This document shows, piece by piece, positions 1 through 10,139 of a stretch of 64,000 bases of DNA (within the stretch, counting starts at the first letter, position 1; each line of letters starts with the position of its first letter). A model generated the notes under the pieces. That model was not told where the DNA came from, did no database searches, and was given only the letters and a program-made list of their open reading frames with translations. This DNA is from Urophycis tenuis (lineage: Eukaryota > Chordata > Actinopteri > Gadiformes > Phycidae), in assembly GCA_036785325.1 (NCBI GenBank), contig JAXIVH010000010.1, positions 8,085,907-8,149,906 on the forward strand, given 5' to 3'. Position numbers and translations under genes: made by a program.

Positions 1-812
1 ACCAAAAAGCCATGACAGTGGCCAAGACCCTATGGGACCACTTCTTCGTCCACTATGGTATCCCTGAAAAGCTCCACAGTGACCAAGGTCCCGACTTCGA
101 GTCCCGAACAATAAAAGAACTGTGTGAGCTCATCGGCACTCAAAAGATAAGAACCACCCCTTACCATCCGAGAGGGAACCCCGTAGAACGATTCAACAGG
201 ACCCTGCATGTTGGGAACCCTTGAAAATCAGAAAAAGAGTCACTGGCGTGCTTACGTCAAGCCATTAGTACACGCTTATAACTGTACTAAGAATGAGACA
301 ACTGGCTTCACCCCTTACGAGTTAATGTTCGGGCGCCAACCAAGGTTACCAGTCGATCTAGCTTTTGGCCTGCCAGTCAATCACCAGCCAGGCTCACACA
401 CGCAATATGTCCGTGACCTGAAATCTCAACTCGAAGACAGTTACAGAGTAGCAACTGAAAATGCTAAAAAGACGGCCAGTCGCAACAAAGCAAGGTTCGA
501 CAAACATGTTGTTGACTCCACCTTGAAGGAAGGCGACAGAGTCTTGGTTCGAAATGTCCGCCTCAGAGGCAAGCACAAGTTAGCCGACAAGTGGGAGTCC
601 GACGTGTATGTTGTTCTGAGACAGTCTGGAGACATCCCAGTGTATGTTGTGAGACCTGAGACAAGAGAAGGTCCACAAAGAACCCTTCATCGTGACCTCC
701 TGCTGCCATGCGGTTTCCTTCCTGTGACCCCAATTGAAAGTGAAACCAACACACCAAAAGCAGTAAGGCGACCAAGAACTCGACAACATCCTAAAAATGA
801 CAGTTCAGACGG
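1..812 (+). pseudogene. Ty3/gypsy integrase C-terminal part, frameshifted
   Basis: This is the end of a gypsy-type Pol polyprotein; the upstream part lies outside the window. The first segment (12-204) holds the end of the integrase core: HSDQGPDF carries the second catalytic Asp, and NPVERFNRTL carries the catalytic Glu. The frame then shifts near 205, and the rest (208-812) continues with the family-typical region after the core (HAYNCTKNETTGFTPYELMFGR) and a basic C-terminal domain with GDRVLVRN. The frameshift makes it non-functional as read. The coding sequence stops at 812, where an RLE-type LINE is inserted, and resumes at 5190. The 4-bp sequence acgg (809-812) is repeated at 5190-5193, and the gypsy frame is continuous if the insert and one acgg are ignored. 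Confidence 0.85.
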
Positions 813-3800
813 TTTAATATACACCCTCTGGTGCAACCTAGACACATCATCAGTGATGTAACCTGAGGTCATAGGGTGTTTCGGGTCTCTCAACATCAGA
901 CACCCTCGCCCAGGCGACCCAGCCGGGGGTGATCAGACCCCGGCTTGTGTCTAGGTAGCTTGTGTGGCCCACGGATCACCCCTCCTGATCCACAGCCATC
1001 TTGATGCCTTCTCAGCAGCATCAGTGATGTTCTTGATGGCTTTCTTGCTGTGCAGTCCCCTTATTCCCAACAACTTGAGTTGCCGGTCTTCCCAGGGCAC
1101 AGTCAACTCCAGCAGTATCACCTGCCTTGTTGATTCTGACATAAGAACCAAGTCCGGCCTAAGTGTGGTCACTGCGATGGTCTCTGGGAATTTAAGCTGT
1201 TTCCCCAAGTCCACCTTCAGCTGCCAGTCCCTAGCTGTTGTCAGGAGCCCCCCTGTTTGGCCTGGGCGTTGTTGAGGCTTCTCACCAGATTTAACAAAGG
1301 TGATTGAATGCCTAGCTGGCTGTTGCTGCTTGCTAAGTGAGATCCCCGAGCAGATGGTATCTGCTATCACCTTCAGCACCTGGTCGTGGCGCCAACGATA
1401 GCGCCCCTCGCCCAGGGCTTTCGGGCAACAGCTTAGGATGTGCTCCAGTGATCCTCTCCTCTGACACAAAGGGCAAGCAGGTGTTTCTGCCAGGCCCCAA
1501 CAGAAGAGGTTGGAAGGGCTGGGGAGGACGTCGTAGACTGACTGGATCAAAAACTTTATACGGAATGGCTCTGCCTTCCAAAGCTCAGACCAAGAAATCT
1601 TCCTATCCAGTGTCTGCTCCCATCTAGTCCACGCCCCCTGTTGTCTCATCCCGACCATCTTGCTTGAGCGGGTCTCCTCCAGCCCTGCTCGAACCTCTTC
1701 CTGGATAAGCTGCCGCCTCTCCTTCCCCCGGGCCTTGTTGTACCGAGGCCCTGGGTTGCTCCCAAGCCCTGCCCGGCCTGTCGCCACTGTTCCCACCAGA
1801 ACACCGTGGCGCAGCCGCGCCTCAGCTTGCTCGACCGTCTCCTGGGCTCTCCACTTCCGCCCAGTCCGCACTTCAATCCCCGCTAAGGAGACTTTGGTGT
1901 CACTCGAGTCTCTGTACAGCAGCACCTCTCTCGCACGGGTAACCATGAACTCCTCCGACAGACTACTGAAGGGAAGTCGCAGCTTGTTCTTATGCCCATA
2001 CAAGGCTATGCTGCTGAGGCTTCTTGGTAGGCCCAACCACCTGCGAAGGAAGCTACTTACCTTACGCTCGAAGCCCTCAACGGTCGTTAGTGGGACATCG
2101 TAGACCAGTAGTGGCCAGAGGAGGCGTGGCAGGATGCCATGCTGATATATCCATGCTTTATACTTACCTGGCAGCCCTGACTTATCCACCGCCACTAGCC
2201 AGTTACCCAGTTCTCTGCTGGTCGCCTTGAGCGCTGCTTTGTCCCTCAGGGTGCCATCAAAGATCTTCCCCAGGCTCTTCACTGGCTCCTCTGAAACCGA
2301 TGGAATCTGGACACCTCCCAGCGAGAACCGGAACTTGTCTGTAACCTTCCCCTTCTTCACCACCAGGGAACGGGACTTAGCAGGCTTAAAGCCCATACGC
2401 GCCCAGTTAATGAGCCGCTCAAGGCCTTGGAGAACCCACCTACAACCTGGAACTGATGTTGTAGTAACTGTCAGGTCATCCATAAAAGCTCTGATGGGAG
2501 GCTGCCGCACACCTGACTTGGTGAGTGGTCCTCTGCACTCCACCTCCGCTGACTTAACAAGCATATTCATGGCCAAGGCAAACAAAATCACTGAGACTGT
2601 ACACCCAGTGATTATGCCTTTCTCCAGCCGATGTGATGCTGATGTTACTGTCCCCGAGGTGACTCTCAAACTGAAAGAGTTGTAATAGTCCAGTATGAGG
2701 TCCCTGATCTTGCCTGGAACATGATGCCGGTCAAGCGAGGTCTCCACCAGTTTGTGGGGAATTGACCCGTAAGCATTAGACAGGTCAAGCCACAAAACTG
2801 CCAGGTTCCCATTGCCCTCCCGGGCCTCCCGGATGAGCTGAGTAACAACTCCCGTGTGCTCAATGCACCCTGGTACCCTTGGGACCCCCCCCTTCTGCAC
2901 AGAGGTGTCGATGTATGCATTCTTCAGGAAGAACTCTGTCATGCGCCGGGCAACAATGCTGAAGAACACCTTGCCCTCCACACTCAGGAGTGAGATGTTT
3001 CTAAACTGCTCGATGGTGCGAGAGTTCTCTTCCTTCGGAATCCATACACCCTCTGCATGCCTCCACTGCTGAGCCACCTTCCCCCTCCTCCAGATGACCC
3101 TAAGGATCTTCAAGAGTCGCTGCACGAGCCTGGGGCACCTCTTGTAGACAACATATGGTACTCCACTGGGACCTGGAGCTGAGTTGGATCTAGCTGCTCT
3201 GACTATGTCCTCAACTTCTCTCAGGGTTGGCTCCTTGGTATTAAATGCTGAAGTGGGTTCTGGTGGTGTAATCAGAAAGCTGCAGGGTCCAAGATCCTGC
3301 TCCCTTGCGCTGTCGCTGTAAGTTGCCCTGAGGTACTTGTCAACCTCTTCTTGAGAGCAGGCCAATTGTCCACCTCGCTTCTGCCCAAGGATCTTCTTGG
3401 TGAAGTTGAAAGGGCCTGAAATGAAGGCGGCACGCTTCTTGGCTCTCTCCTTCCCCCTCTTCCTGTGCCATTCAGCACGACAGAGTGTCGTGAGATTCCT
3501 CCTTACGATGTTGCGGAGCTCTGCTATACTTACCTTCTCTTCCTCTCTTGCCTGCTTGTACTGCCGTCCTAGCAGTCTAAGCTCTTGCCGCAGCTGGCTG
3601 ATCTTCTTCTGCCGTCGGTTTGGCTCCCCTGCACCGCTGATCGGGTGGTGCTCCTTGGTGCCAAACCTTTCGGCGGCGATGCTGACAATCATTGCACTCA
3701 TTGTGCGCAATTTCTGGTCAGCATCTCCCCTGGCTGTGGCTTCGAGAATCTGATCAACATCCGCATCGAACTGGCACCACTCCTTCACCATGTTGGCTGA

Positions 3801-4313
3801 AGGCCACTTAACCCGATGGTGTTCTGAATGCATGACTTGGGGTAGGGCTTGTGGGGCGTGGAGGGTCTGGGCACTGTGGGGTGACTCCGGGCCGGGCTCC
3901 TCCTGCGTCTCACCAGGCACTAGTCCTGTGCGTTGCACCACTTGCCTCCCAGTCAAGCATTTCATCTTGGTCTGGTGGATCTTAAGACCACGCGGGTTTT
4001 TGCAGACTTTACCACATAAGCAAACTGCACTCATAGTCGTAATTCCGTTAGCTTGGGTCAAAACCTGTACGTCCATCCTGTTGGGGTGCTCATCCTCCCC
4101 CCCTCTCGGGCACCCCCGGGGGTATAACTCTTTAGGGTTTTCCGTAGCTTATTGTGGGTGCTCCCTCACGGGAGCTGCAGTTTGGGGTGCTAGCCCTCAC
4201 TGCCCCGGTTGCTGTCTTTCCAGCTGTCTGCTGCCTCTCCAGCTGTCACCACTCTATTCGTGGTAGTCATCCGGTCTTTCCCGGAGGTCACTGGCTCTGC
4301 CAGAATTAACTGG
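813..4313 (-). mobile_element. RLE-type non-LTR retrotransposon, near full length (copy 1)
   Basis: The element is on the minus strand. Its 3' end (at 813) reads ...gtgtatattaaa, and a 5' UTR of about 237 bp (4077-4313) precedes one long ORF. Its 3' end is repeated at 4314, where a second truncated copy begins, so the two copies lie head to tail. Single ORF, N-terminal zinc finger, central reverse transcriptase and C-terminal restriction-like endonuclease place it in the R2/R4/NeSL/Hero group of elements. I cannot fix the clade without a tree. No A-rich tail is seen; it ends directly in the flank acgg. Confidence 0.8.
951..4076 (-). CDS. RLE-type LINE ORF: zinc finger, reverse transcriptase, restriction-like endonuclease
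   Basis: An uninterrupted 1041-residue ORF encodes the retrotransposition protein, which nicks the target and primes reverse transcription there. Residues about 18-41 form a Cys/His finger (CLCGKVCKNPRGLKIHQ). The RT runs from about 280 to 620, with LWLDLSNAYGSIPH (motif A), GIITGCTVSVILFALAM (motif B) and FMDDLTV (catalytic DD). A CCHC knuckle (CPLCQRRGSLEHILSC) near residue 870 precedes the endonuclease PD-D/E-K-like block RPDLVLM...LLELTVPWE. Compared with copy 2 it has lost 45 codons in frame just after ELTVPWEDR (near 1080-1082), including the conserved segment with EVGCRGFAG. The ORF is open but its endonuclease is probably defective. Methionine at 4076 is the first in-frame start before the finger. 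Short plus-strand ORFs over it are shadows. Confidence 0.85.
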   Translation of the reverse strand: MDVQVLTQANGITTMSAVCLCGKVCKNPRGLKIHQTKMKCLTGRQVVQRTGLVPGETQEEPGPESPHSAQTLHAPQALPQVMHSEHHRVKWPSANMVKEWCQFDADVDQILEATARGDADQKLRTMSAMIVSIAAERFGTKEHHPISGAGEPNRRQKKISQLRQELRLLGRQYKQAREEEKVSIAELRNIVRRNLTTLCRAEWHRKRGKERAKKRAAFISGPFNFTKKILGQKRGGQLACSQEEVDKYLRATYSDSAREQDLGPCSFLITPPEPTSAFNTKEPTLREVEDIVRAARSNSAPGPSGVPYVVYKRCPRLVQRLLKILRVIWRRGKVAQQWRHAEGVWIPKEENSRTIEQFRNISLLSVEGKVFFSIVARRMTEFFLKNAYIDTSVQKGGVPRVPGCIEHTGVVTQLIREAREGNGNLAVLWLDLSNAYGSIPHKLVETSLDRHHVPGKIRDLILDYYNSFSLRVTSGTVTSASHRLEKGIITGCTVSVILFALAMNMLVKSAEVECRGPLTKSGVRQPPIRAFMDDLTVTTTSVPGCRWVLQGLERLINWARMGFKPAKSRSLVVKKGKVTDKFRFSLGGVQIPSVSEEPVKSLGKIFDGTLRDKAALKATSRELGNWLVAVDKSGLPGKYKAWIYQHGILPRLLWPLLVYDVPLTTVEGFERKVSSFLRRWLGLPRSLSSIALYGHKNKLRLPFSSLSEEFMVTRAREVLLYRDSSDTKVSLAGIEVRTGRKWRAQETVEQAEARLRHGVLVGTVATGRAGLGSNPGPRYNKARGKERRQLIQEEVRAGLEETRSSKMVGMRQQGAWTRWEQTLDRKISWSELWKAEPFRIKFLIQSVYDVLPSPSNLFCWGLAETPACPLCQRRGSLEHILSCCPKALGEGRYRWRHDQVLKVIADTICSGISLSKQQQPARHSITFVKSGEKPQQRPGQTGGLLTTARDWQLKVDLGKQLKFPETIAVTTLRPDLVLMSESTRQVILLELTVPWEDRQLKLLGIRGLHSKKAIKNITDAAEKASRWLWIRRGDPWATQAT

Positions 4314-5189
4314 TTTAATATACACCCTCTGGTGCAACCTAGACACATCATCAGTGATGTAACCTGAGGTCATAGGGTGTTTCGGGTCTCTCAACATCAG
4401 ACACCCTCGCCCAGGCGACCCAGCCGGGGGTGATCAGACCCCGGCTTGTGTCTAGGTAGCTTGTGTGGCCCACGGATCACCCCTCCTGATCCACAGCCAT
4501 CTTGATGCCTTCTCAGCAGCATCAGTGATGTTCTTGATGGCTTTCTTGCTGTGCAGTCCCCTTATTCCCAACAACTTGAGGGCCCTGCAGAGTGACTGGC
4601 CTGCGAAACCTCGGCAACCAACCTCAATGGGACTACAACGAGTCTTCCATCCGTTGCGCTGGCATTCGCCTGCCAGCTCCTCATACTTGGCCCTCTTCCT
4701 CTCAAATGCCTCCTCCATCCGGTCTTCCCAGGGCACAGTCAACTCCAGCAGTATCACCTGCCTTGTTGATTCTGACATAAGAACCAAGTCCGACCTAAGT
4801 GTGGTCACTGCGATGGTCTCTGGGAATTTAAGCTGTTTCCCCAAGTCCACCTTCAGCTGCCAGTCCCTAGCTGTTGTCAGGAGCCCCCCTGTTTGGCCTG
4901 GGCGTTGTTGAGGCTTCTCACCAAATTTAACAAAGGTGATTGAATGCCTAGCTGGCTGTTGCTGCTTGCTAAGTGAGATCCCCGAGCAGATGGTATCTGC
5001 TATCACCTTCAGCACCTGGTCGTGGCGCCAACGATAGCGCCCCTCGCCCAGGGCTTTCGGGCAACAGCTTAGGATGTGCTCCAGTGATCCTCTCCTCTGA
5101 CACAAAGGGCAAGCAGGTGTTTCTGCCAGGCCCCAACAGAAGAGGTTGGAAGGGCTGGGGAGGACGTCGTAGACTGACTGGATCAAAAA
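4314..5189 (-). mobile_element. RLE-type LINE, 5'-truncated copy 2
   Basis: This 876-bp copy holds only the 3' part of the same element. It is nearly identical to 813-1549 of copy 1 apart from the 135 bp that copy 1 lacks. Homology ends at gatcaaaaa (about 5189), where the gypsy sequence resumes. The 5' truncation is typical of incomplete reverse transcription. Copy 1 lies directly against its 3' end, so either copy 1 inserted precisely at the 3' junction of copy 2, or both arose in one compound event. Confidence 0.8.
4452..5186 (-). pseudogene. RLE-type LINE ORF, C-terminal fragment with complete endonuclease
   Basis: These 244 residues correspond to the last quarter of the element's protein: the CCHC knuckle (CPLCQRRGSLEHILSC), the RSDLVLM...LLELTVPWE endonuclease core, the segment missing from copy 1 (ends GCRGFAGQSLCRA), and the shared C-terminus ending WLWIRRGDPWATQAT. 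The N-terminal finger and the RT are absent because the copy is 5' truncated, so it cannot encode an active protein. Confidence 0.8.
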
Positions 5190-5882
5190 ACGGAACTGAT
5201 GGGGACGAATCCCAATCTGAATCTGAGGAATACCACTATGATGTCCAGAGAAACCTAAGAGTAAACATTAGGTCCCGACCTTACCCCTGAAATAATGGAA
5301 CACTTACCAGAGAGGATTGAACCGGAACCTGACAGAAAGTTGATTGCTGTTGAGCAAAGTCCTTCAGACGTAGCCCAAACTTTCCCTGAGGATTCTTCAG
5401 TAGAGACTTATGACCTGAACTTGTCTGTTCCTGCAGACTATGACTCACCTGACCCTGAAAAGAAAGACTCACCTGATCCTGCAGACAAAGACTTACCTGA
5501 TCCTGAAAAGAAAGACTTACCTGATCCTGAAGAGAAAGACTTGAATGCTGGACAGAAAACTGGAAACCTACCTGAGGAAAATCTGGATAATGTCCATCCT
5601 TCTACTCAACCTGCTCAGGAGAGTGAAGAAAACACAAGTGTTATGGACCAAACCGACATCCAGACCGAAGGAGACTGTTCAAGAAGACCTATCAGAGACA
5701 GAAAAGTGACTAACAGACTGACTTACCCTGAGTTAGGAAACCCATTAGTTACAATAGTCCAGTCTCTATTCCAAACTCTGAGTGATGTGTTTACATACTC
5801 CCTTGAAGAACCTAGCTTCCCAAAAAAACCCCAGAGTTATGACGGTATAGATTCAAAATGCACAGGGACGTGCATTAGGTAA
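5190..5882 (+). pseudogene. Ty3/gypsy Pol C-terminal tail
   Basis: The gypsy polyprotein resumes after the LINE insertion. The readable stretch is an acidic, proline- and aspartate-rich tail with four imperfect repeats of the type SPDPEKKD/LPDPEEKD (about 5450-5540). It is followed by the conserved ending RPIRDRKVTNRLTYPELG, often seen at the C-terminus of fish gypsy Pol proteins. A TGA at 5287-5289 interrupts the frame shortly before the ATG at 5295. The frame ends at 5882, eleven bases before the LTR. Confidence 0.75.
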
Positions 5883-5893
5883 AGAGGGGAGGA
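5881..5893 (+). other. Polypurine tract of the gypsy element
   Basis: The purine run aaagaggggagga lies directly before TGTAAC, the start of the 3' LTR. This is the expected plus-strand primer position in LTR retrotransposons. Confidence 0.75.
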
Positions 5894-6075
5894 TGTAACC
5901 CACATTAAAACATCATTTAAATAGAAATAAATAATTAAAAAATACATAAGTTAGTTAAAAATTATTATTTAATGTAATTGAATTTATTAGGGTTAATTAA
6001 AATTGTTAATAAAACAATTATTTAATGTTGAATCCAAAATATGTTGACAGTGAATTTATGTCACTGTCCCTTTAA
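5894..6075 (+). repeat. Gypsy 3' LTR, first part
   Basis: The LTR starts with TGTAAC right after the polypurine tract. It is AT-rich and is interrupted at TTAA (6072-6075) by a Kolobok transposon. The LTR continues at 10140. Confidence 0.7.
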
Positions 6076-6428
6076 AGGTCCCATATTATGCCCCGTTTCC
6101 ACAAATTAAAATAGTTCCCAGGTGAGTCAAAGACATGTCTGTGACATGCTTTGGTCAAAATTGCCTTTGGATCAAATATTGTAGGTCTCTCTTCATCACC
6201 TAAAAACAGCTCTGTTCAAAACGGTCTGTTTCAGGGCCTGTCTCTTTTATGTAAATGAGCTACACCAGACCACGCCCACCTCTCTGCGAGGGGCGTGGTC
6301 CCTACGGAGCCGAGCCTCGGCTCCATAGCCATGTGCTAATGTTTACAGACTGACTCGGCCAATGGCTGGCAGAAACTCTGTGGTTCAACCTAGAGTAGGC
6401 TACTATAGAGAGACTCTAGTCTCTCTAA

Positions 6429-7419
6429 AGGACTCTAGTTCAACCCTACCAGTTTGAGCCTGAATCTGACCCAGAGGGAGAGACGCCGGCTGAAATTCTT
6501 ACTCTGCGGCTGCCGCAGGAGGTTTCTGAATGGTAAGTTACATATATCATGCGACTTTATATATTTATTTTTTTACGTTCTGTGTTATTACACTGTTACT
6601 TACATGTTAGCTCCTGCTAACGGTTACGTCTTCGCTGTATGTTTGTTACTTCGAGCTTTTTTGGTGAATGAGAAATTTTGTAAATAGTGTAGGCCTAGTA
6701 ACATTATACTTATCTCTCTTGACTGTATTCTTGCTATCTACGGATAAATGTATAATGTAGAAACTAGTAGGCTATCAAACGATGCTTGCATAGTAGGCCT
6801 AACCTAAATTCTATATTTTGCAAAGTTTGTGATTGTTTTAGCAGAGGTGTTTCATCGTAACAGCACCCTGACGTTTGTTGTTCTAGGTCTTTAGGATTTA
6901 CTTTTGTATTTCAGCATAAATATGTCTGTCTGTATCAGTAATGTGTCATTCTGGTAGAAAATCGAGGCAGTGTAATGTTGATTAAAATGCCACTGTTTTC
7001 CATCTCAACATTATTCAAATGTCACAAGTTTTATGCACTTGACATGGTTAGGAAAATCTTACTTCTTATCCAACTATGCTTGTGTACTTGCATTCAAGTG
7101 AAATTCTAACTAATTTTCTTTTGACAGGTGTTTGTGTGGAAACTGCAACACCATTCCCACAGAGCAGGAAAATGTCTGCTGTCTTGAGATAGCACAGGTA
7201 GTATCTACATATTCAAAGTGAAAACTAGTTTGTCTTGATTATGGTTTATTTCATACTTATGAAACACAATGGCATTTATTGTTTGTAGTACCTTGTTTGC
7301 AGGTTACCAGACGGCTGCAGGAGGTTGAGGGAAACCAGAAATGCATGGTGGACCATCCTGGATTGGAGCCTGTATGCCTCAATGTATACTCGCTCCAGAA
7401 TGCAAGCCAAATTTTGTAG
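6429..7419 (+). CDS. P2RX7 C-terminal-domain-like protein carried by the transposon (3 exons)
   Basis: Three exons join in frame: 6429-6532, 7128-7197 and 7303-7419 (stop TAG at 7417). Donors are gtaagt and gtagta; acceptors are ttttgacag and tttgcag. The first exon encodes QPYQFEPESDPEGE. The split Trp codon leads to EWCLCGNCNTIP and ENVCCLEIAQ. The last exon has a conserved-looking DHPGLEPVCLN. The C-x-C-x2-C...CC...H...C pattern resembles the zinc-binding cytoplasmic 'ballast' domain of P2X7 receptors, found in many standalone fish proteins. No membrane segments are present. No in-frame ATG is visible (stop at 6426-6428), so the 5' end is lost or spliced from elsewhere. It lies inside the Kolobok TIRs, opposite to the transposase. 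Function unknown. Confidence 0.65.
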
Positions 7420-8015
7420 ACACTTTTTAAACATTTATTGACATTGCATTACTAACAAATAAGTTATAACTGTGCTAATCAAAACAAAGTAGCATAACAA
7501 AATAATAGATATATATAATAGATGTGTATAGACAAGAAAAAAATGTACAACTCCACATAAACACATTAAATGTTCAACGCAACGAAGCTTCTGGTGGGAG
7601 TAGGGGCAGGAGGAAACATGTCAGCCCGATGGGATGGATGGCAGGCCGGTGTTAGAGCAGGTTGACGGGTACCACGCAGGTGTAGACTCAGGGATGGAGA
7701 ATCTGTAGAAACACAGAGTGTGTGAAAATAGTTTAGTGGTAGTAGTAGAGGGGAGGAGACGAGAGGAGGGATAGTGCTCTTAGTAGCCATATGTTTTAGC
7801 AGGCAATCCATAAAAATAAAATGGGATACAAAACAAAAAAGTAATTGCTATATCTTGTCCAATTGCTTGAAGTCGTTACAGGTACCTTGCATATCGCTCT
7901 TTTGTGAGCTGGTGTTGGGGCTTGCTGGGACGCAGAATCCGGGTCGTCATCCCAGCTTGTGTGGTCCTTAGAATCCAAACGGAGTTTCCTGATGCCACAG
8001 GTCACTACGTGGGAT

Positions 8016-9834
8016 TCAAACAGCTGCTTGATTGAAGCGGGACACATAACCCGCAATGACCTCCTCCTTGTCTGGCCGCTCAAACTGTGCAGCAAGGTCT
8101 TCAGGAACAGGGATTGCCAGGACTGCATCAGTGTAGGGTGCCGGGTCCATAAACACCTTCTCGAAGATGAGGTCCATCATGTCCACTACATACCCTGTTT
8201 TATACAAGAAATGCACAGACATTGTTTACTTTTTTCAGAGACTGAAAGTGTTTTGCTCATTACCTCCTGACACTTTATCTAATTTATTATTTTTCATAAG
8301 GTTTGTGTGTGTGTGTGTGTGTGTGTGTGTATTACTTTATACAGTTATTTATTGTTGAAATGTTTATAGATTGTAAGTGCAACAAGTAAAAAAAAATCCT
8401 TTATTTTGGTATAAAAAATTAAAAAGTAAACTCTTACTGTATGTTGGCTCTGTCTTTAGGGGTTTTGCTCTACACTCTCCCTTCAATGCCTTCGGGAAGT
8501 GCACCTTGAAGAGGGGTACACCTTGGTCCGTCTTTGCTTGTGGTCGTTTGGCGTTTTCGTTGTAGTACATTGCCGCCAAGTAGAGTCTGTAATAACAAAA
8601 GAAAAAAATCTAAAATGTCAGAAACTTTATTATATTTATGATAACATGTAACTCCTTACTAACTTCTTCCCAAGTAAATGCAGCCTAATGACGCTGGCTG
8701 TTTACCTGCACTCCTGTAAGAAGCCCGTAGAGTCTTGAAGGACAGCTGTGTGCCTACACAACGTGTTTCCATCTCTGTCTGGCATGCAACATCTCTTGAT
8801 GCAGGAATCTGTGCCGTTGATGTTTTTGATGAGCTGGTCTATAACAAGCACACAGGGGTTAGAAAAAAACATCTTCTCAGAACAAATGTAATCATCCCTC
8901 CCCCCACTATGTATCTGAGAACAGTGAGAAACATTTTTTTCACATGCATTTTAATATACCATTGAATAATGACTGAATACATAAGGTAAGCAACCAAACA
9001 TAGTTTGTTTGTATGCACAGGGCAGGCCAGGACAGTCTGATGACAGAGAGTTCTGAGGTTGAAGTCCTATAACAAAATGCACCCGAGACAGTGACATGTC
9101 TGTAGCTACGACATGTCCGCTATTCTGCTGCAGCAGAGGAAACTCTGCTGTTCTCAGCTCCACGACCACTCGTGGCCGTGGGACGATACTGTAAACCGGT
9201 GCGTGTTTATCAAAGCTTGGTCGCCGTGCAGAGGCACCAGTCGGTTTGAGCTGCGTTCAAAACGCCTCAGCAGTGATCACTGCTACAGTATAATGGGTAA
9301 ACCTGAAACTCACCCAGTGATAAACGTTCCGCGGTGCAAAAATAAGGGCGATTAAAATGCGTTATTTTTGTGTCATTCATTCATCTTAATGAACGCGTTA
9401 AAGTCCCGGCCCTAGTTTTAACGTAACTTTAGTATAAGCAGATTATGTCGCGGCCCAACAGTACTTTATGCTAGCTTCCATGCTAACAGGGGCCGCCAAG
9501 CCGACTAAACAGTAAATCAGAATAAAATGTTCAAACTTACAGCTTCCACGTTCGTAGTTGGATCGCGGACAGTTGGTACCGATCCATTTTTAATCCGCAG
9601 GGATTTAGCAAATCCAGTTTTATACTGTCCCTCGTTGATGAAGCAGTCCGACGTGAAATGGTTAGCACACACATACAGCACTTTGGGAACTGCTGTAGGG
9701 ACATCACCATCAAAAATGAAATTCACCCATTGAGTCCTCAGAACCTCCGAAGAGGGAGGTTTATAAAGAGTTGTGTGCTCATTTGTGCAGCCAACAACAG
9801 AGCAACCACTTCTTCCAGCTCGTACCTTCGCCAT
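8016..9834 (-). pseudogene. Kolobok THAP transposase, internally deleted
   Basis: Exon 1 (9541-9834) starts at MAKVRAGRSGC and encodes a complete THAP zinc finger: GCSVVGC, a Trp (TQWVNF), CANHF and the terminal VPTV box; it ends at a gtaagt donor in phase 0. Exon 2 (8706-8838) continues in phase 0 with ACQTEMETRCVGTQLSFKTL, a segment typical of these transposases. The next recognisable exons encode the C-terminus: 8438-8586 (LYLAAMYYNENAKRPQAK) and 8016-8194 (DLIFEKVFMDPAPY, then IPVPEDLAAQFERPDKEEVI, then VSRFNQAAV and stop). The exon 2 to 8586 junction is out of phase and only 119 bp apart, so the central catalytic exons were deleted. It is presumably non-autonomous; the THAP finger could still be expressed. 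Confidence 0.75.
8304..8330. repeat. (GT)n microsatellite
   Basis: An uninterrupted run of about 13 GT units lies in an intron of the Kolobok transposase remnant. Confidence 0.9.
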
Positions 9835-10139
9835 TGTGCCAACCGGAGCAACGCTAGCGAGCGGAATAATGGCGGTGTTTAGAAACTTTGTTAGGGGCGT
9901 GGCAAACCTTCACCGGAGGCGTTGCCACCAGCCTGAGGGGAGCGGCCGAGTCTGTTGCTGACGTCATTTGCAGACCATTTCTCAAACAGCCCGTTTTAGC
10001 GCACATTTTCTAAAGACTAAGAAAGCAAAAAAACGAGAGGATGAACTTTTTTCATATCAGGAGGGATTGTAGACAGGCCGGGGATGCATATTATTGATAG
10101 AAAACCGCTCTAAAGTGCATTTTGCATAATATGGGACCT

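Larger units (their letters stand above)
6076..10139. mobile_element. Kolobok-type DNA transposon 1 (THAP transposase + P2RX7-like gene)
   Basis: A 4064-bp element bounded by exact 16-bp terminal inverted repeats (AGGTCCCATATTATGC and its complement) and by the duplicated target TTAA (6072-6075 and 10140-10143). TTAA plus a THAP-domain transposase is the hallmark of Kolobok. It contains two genes facing each other: a three-exon cysteine-rich gene on the plus strand from the left end, and the remains of a THAP transposase on the minus strand from the right end. The middle transposase exons are missing. Intervals 7420-8015 and 8839-9540 hold intron or UTR sequence in which I see no further domain. 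Confidence 0.85.

Noticed and set aside
1660..2685. Several 80-150-codon plus-strand ORFs
   Set aside because: They lie opposite the intact RLE-type LINE ORF and show no protein family.
8706..8838. Alternative minus-strand frame of this exon (QLIKNINGTDSC...)
   Set aside because: The phase-0 frame with ACQTEMETRCVGTQ joins the THAP exon in phase and resembles known transposase sequence; the alternative frame does not.
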